Assembly (NCBI GenBank): GCA_047606545.1
Contig: JASGEI010000010.1
Coordinates: forward strand, 68,037 to 132,036
Reading direction: 5' to 3'
Length of the DNA stretch: 64,000 bases
Origin: JASGDC01 sp047606545
Lineage (GTDB): Bacteria; Actinomycetota; Actinomycetes; Actinomycetales; Micrococcaceae
The notes below the pieces were generated by a model. That model searched no databases, had not been told where the DNA came from, and saw only the letters and a program-made list of their open reading frames with translations. Below, in pieces: positions 62,727 through 64,000 of the stretch. The translations under genes and the position numbers were made by a program. Numbering within the stretch: the stretch's first letter is position 1; the number at the start of each line of letters is the position of its first letter.

Positions 62727-64000
62727 TTAGTATGAGTAGCCTTTAGGTACAAAAGTATAAGTAATGCCGGCAGTAAATCCAGATCCTGAGTTAACAGTTT
62801 GCCACTTCAAATTACCTATTCTTGTAGGTGTTAAACTATCAGTTGTGCTCCCATTACCCAACTGACCTTGCGCATTGCTCCCCCAAGAATATAAGTTATC
62901 TTCAGAGTCAAGGGCATAAGATTGACTAGCTCCAGCTGCAACAAAATTCCATGTTGCACCACTAGGAGCACTAGCAGGCAGTGAAATGTTTATTGGATTA
63001 CCGCGGTTTGTTGTAGAATTATCTCCGACTTGACCACTACTATTTTGACCCCATACATATAATAAGTTATCAGTAGTAAGTGCCATAGCATGCTGATAAG
63101 TTGAAGATACTTGTTGCCAAAGTGCATTTGGAGCAGTATTTAGACCAACTTGCACCATAGTCTGAGAATCTACTGTACCGCCTCTACCTATCTGCCCATA
63201 ATCATTATTACCAGTAGCAAAAAGACGTTGCCCAGCAGTGATTGCATAGGCTGTAGCCCATCCTGAAGCAACCTGTAAGAAATTGGTACTTGAATTTACT
63301 CTAACTGCTATGTTATTGCGGCTAGTAGTATTTCCTGAACCAAGTTGTCCATAGCCATTACGACCTGTTGCATATAGTGCTCCAGCAGTATTACTACCAT
63401 AAGTTCCTGTAATAGCATAAGTGAAACCGTGTCCAGCAGCTACTTGTTGCCAAGGAGACAGTGCGGTTCCAATTACTGATGGGCTTTTACGATCAACACC
63501 ACCGCCAAGTTCACCACCATCATTCTGCCCCCAAGAATATGCATTATTATCATTCTTAATACCCCAAGTAAATCCTGCACCACCAGAAACCATTAACCAT
63601 TTACCAATATCAATATAAGTTGGTACTGATATCGGCGTACTACTATTGTTACCAATCTCACCACTTACATTAGAGCCCCAAGCATATAAATCATTACTAT
63701 CATTAATTGCAAAAGCTTGCCATTGGCGAAGGTTCACTGAATCCCAGACTTGGTAAGGGCCAATAGCCACAGGCGAGGTTTGAATACTAGAGTTACCAGT
63801 ACCAAGTGGATAATAAGCACTGTTATTACCCCAGCTTACTAGGTTTGGGTATATCCATGTTTGTTCAGCAGTAACACTATCACAACCATCAAGCGTAGCA
63901 GTAATAGTAAAATTCTTAACATCATCAGAATAATCAACACTAATACCAGTACTAGTCAACACCGTATTAGTAACAACCACCAAACCAGAAGACGAACTAG
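62727..64000 (-). CDS. RCC1-repeat protein, N-terminus beyond the window
   Basis: The frame is open to base 64000, with Ser-rich codons upstream of any plausible start, so only the C-terminal 420 or so residues are visible. About seven repeats of the RCC1 blade type occur, with the pattern WGxNxxGQLGxGxTxxxxxP (for example SWGSNAQGQLGNGSTTDSLTP and YVWGQNSSGQVGDNSTT). A beta-sandwich-like stretch (VTNTVLTSTGISVDYSDDVKN) precedes them. It ends in YTFVPKGYSY with no LPxTG or membrane anchor. Such proteins are typically large, secreted and surface-associated; the role is unknown. Confidence 0.85.
   Translation of the reverse strand, partial: SSSSGLVVVTNTVLTSTGISVDYSDDVKNFTITATLDGCDSVTAEQTWIYPNLVSWGNNSAYYPLGTGNSSIQTSPVAIGPYQVWDSVNLRQWQAFAINDSNDLYAWGSNVSGEIGNNSSTPISVPTYIDIGKWLMVSGGAGFTWGIKNDNNAYSWGQNDGGELGGGVDRKSPSVIGTALSPWQQVAAGHGFTYAITGTYGSNTAGALYATGRNGYGQLGSGNTTSRNNIAVRVNSSTNFLQVASGWATAYAITAGQRLFATGNNDYGQIGRGGTVDSQTMVQVGLNTAPNALWQQVSSTYQHAMALTTDNLLYVWGQNSSGQVGDNSTTNRGNPINISLPASAPSGATWNFVAAGASQSYALDSEDNLYSWGSNAQGQLGNGSTTDSLTPTRIGNLKWQTVNSGSGFTAGITYTFVPKGYSY

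Overview
The window is a contiguous chromosomal segment of an AT-rich (G+C roughly 38-40% by eye) member of the Actinomycetota. The lineage call rests on two WhiB-family genes, the WhiB1/PdtaS pair, the 1594-residue NAD-glutamate dehydrogenase, DUF3499, DUF5719 and Rv3235-type genes, a prfB with no programmed frameshift, and a galactofuranan set (Glf, a GlfT2-like transferase, a Wzm/Wzt-like exporter). No mycolate gene is visible. An AT-rich, host-associated Actinomycetales-type organism is my best guess; genus cannot be fixed from the sequence. Almost every base is coding, and there is no rRNA, tRNA, IS element, prophage or CRISPR array.

Layout. 1-5.5 kb: the 3' part of ispH, a DUF4143 ATPase with a tandem repeat in front of it, and an ABC-2 exporter with a MarR/GbsR-like regulator and paired palindromic operators. 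5.6-9.3 kb: xseAB, a GH76-type glycosidase, a P-loop kinase-like protein, a hairpin repeat and the remnant of a Nudix gene. 9.3-16.7 kb, minus strand: ssrA (tmRNA), a tyrosine phosphatase, smpB, an EnvC-like coiled-coil/LytM protein, ftsX, ftsE with a very long repeat-bearing tail, and prfB. 16.8-23.6 kb: galactofuranan synthesis and export (wzt, wzm, glfT2, glf and a two-domain glycosyltransferase). 23.7-26.9 kb: an orphan FHA-FtsK/SpoIIIE ATPase. 27.9-34.5 kb: whiB1, pdtaS and NAD-GDH. 34.8-40.5 kb: a complete mannitol PTS operon (mtlA-mtlR-mtlF-mtlD). 40.8-50.9 kb: an Rv3235-like gene, secA, hpf, comF, DUF3499, DUF5719, a large membrane glycosyltransferase and a second whiB. 51.1-55.7 kb, plus strand: galE and sdhCDAB. 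56-60.4 kb, minus strand: pdxK/thiD, an S4 protein, a YihY/BrkB membrane protein, a 2'-5' RNA ligase-like protein, trpS and an exonuclease III. 60.5-62.6 kb: an OmpR-type two-component system. 62.7 kb to the end: the 3' part of a large RCC1-repeat protein.

How it fits together. The densest functional block links translation termination and rescue (prfB, smpB, ssrA) with septal wall remodelling (FtsE, FtsX and an EnvC-like partner) and with a galactofuranose wall polymer. GalE would make UDP-galactose, Glf would convert it to UDP-Galf, the transferases would polymerise it, and Wzm/Wzt would export lipid-linked product. The most unusual features are: the FtsE tail with seven short K-F-x-L-P-type repeats; the FtsEX-linked LytM domain that has lost its zinc ligands; the mannitol permease with a second EIIB domain in which Tyr replaces the phospho-Cys; the GlfT1-like transferase fused to a second GT2 domain; a membrane GT2 whose DD motif is replaced by PPG; two copies of a roughly 70-bp hairpin repeat; and paired palindromes or tandem repeats ahead of several regulated genes. 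I did not find a clear multi-gene, wholly undescribed system.
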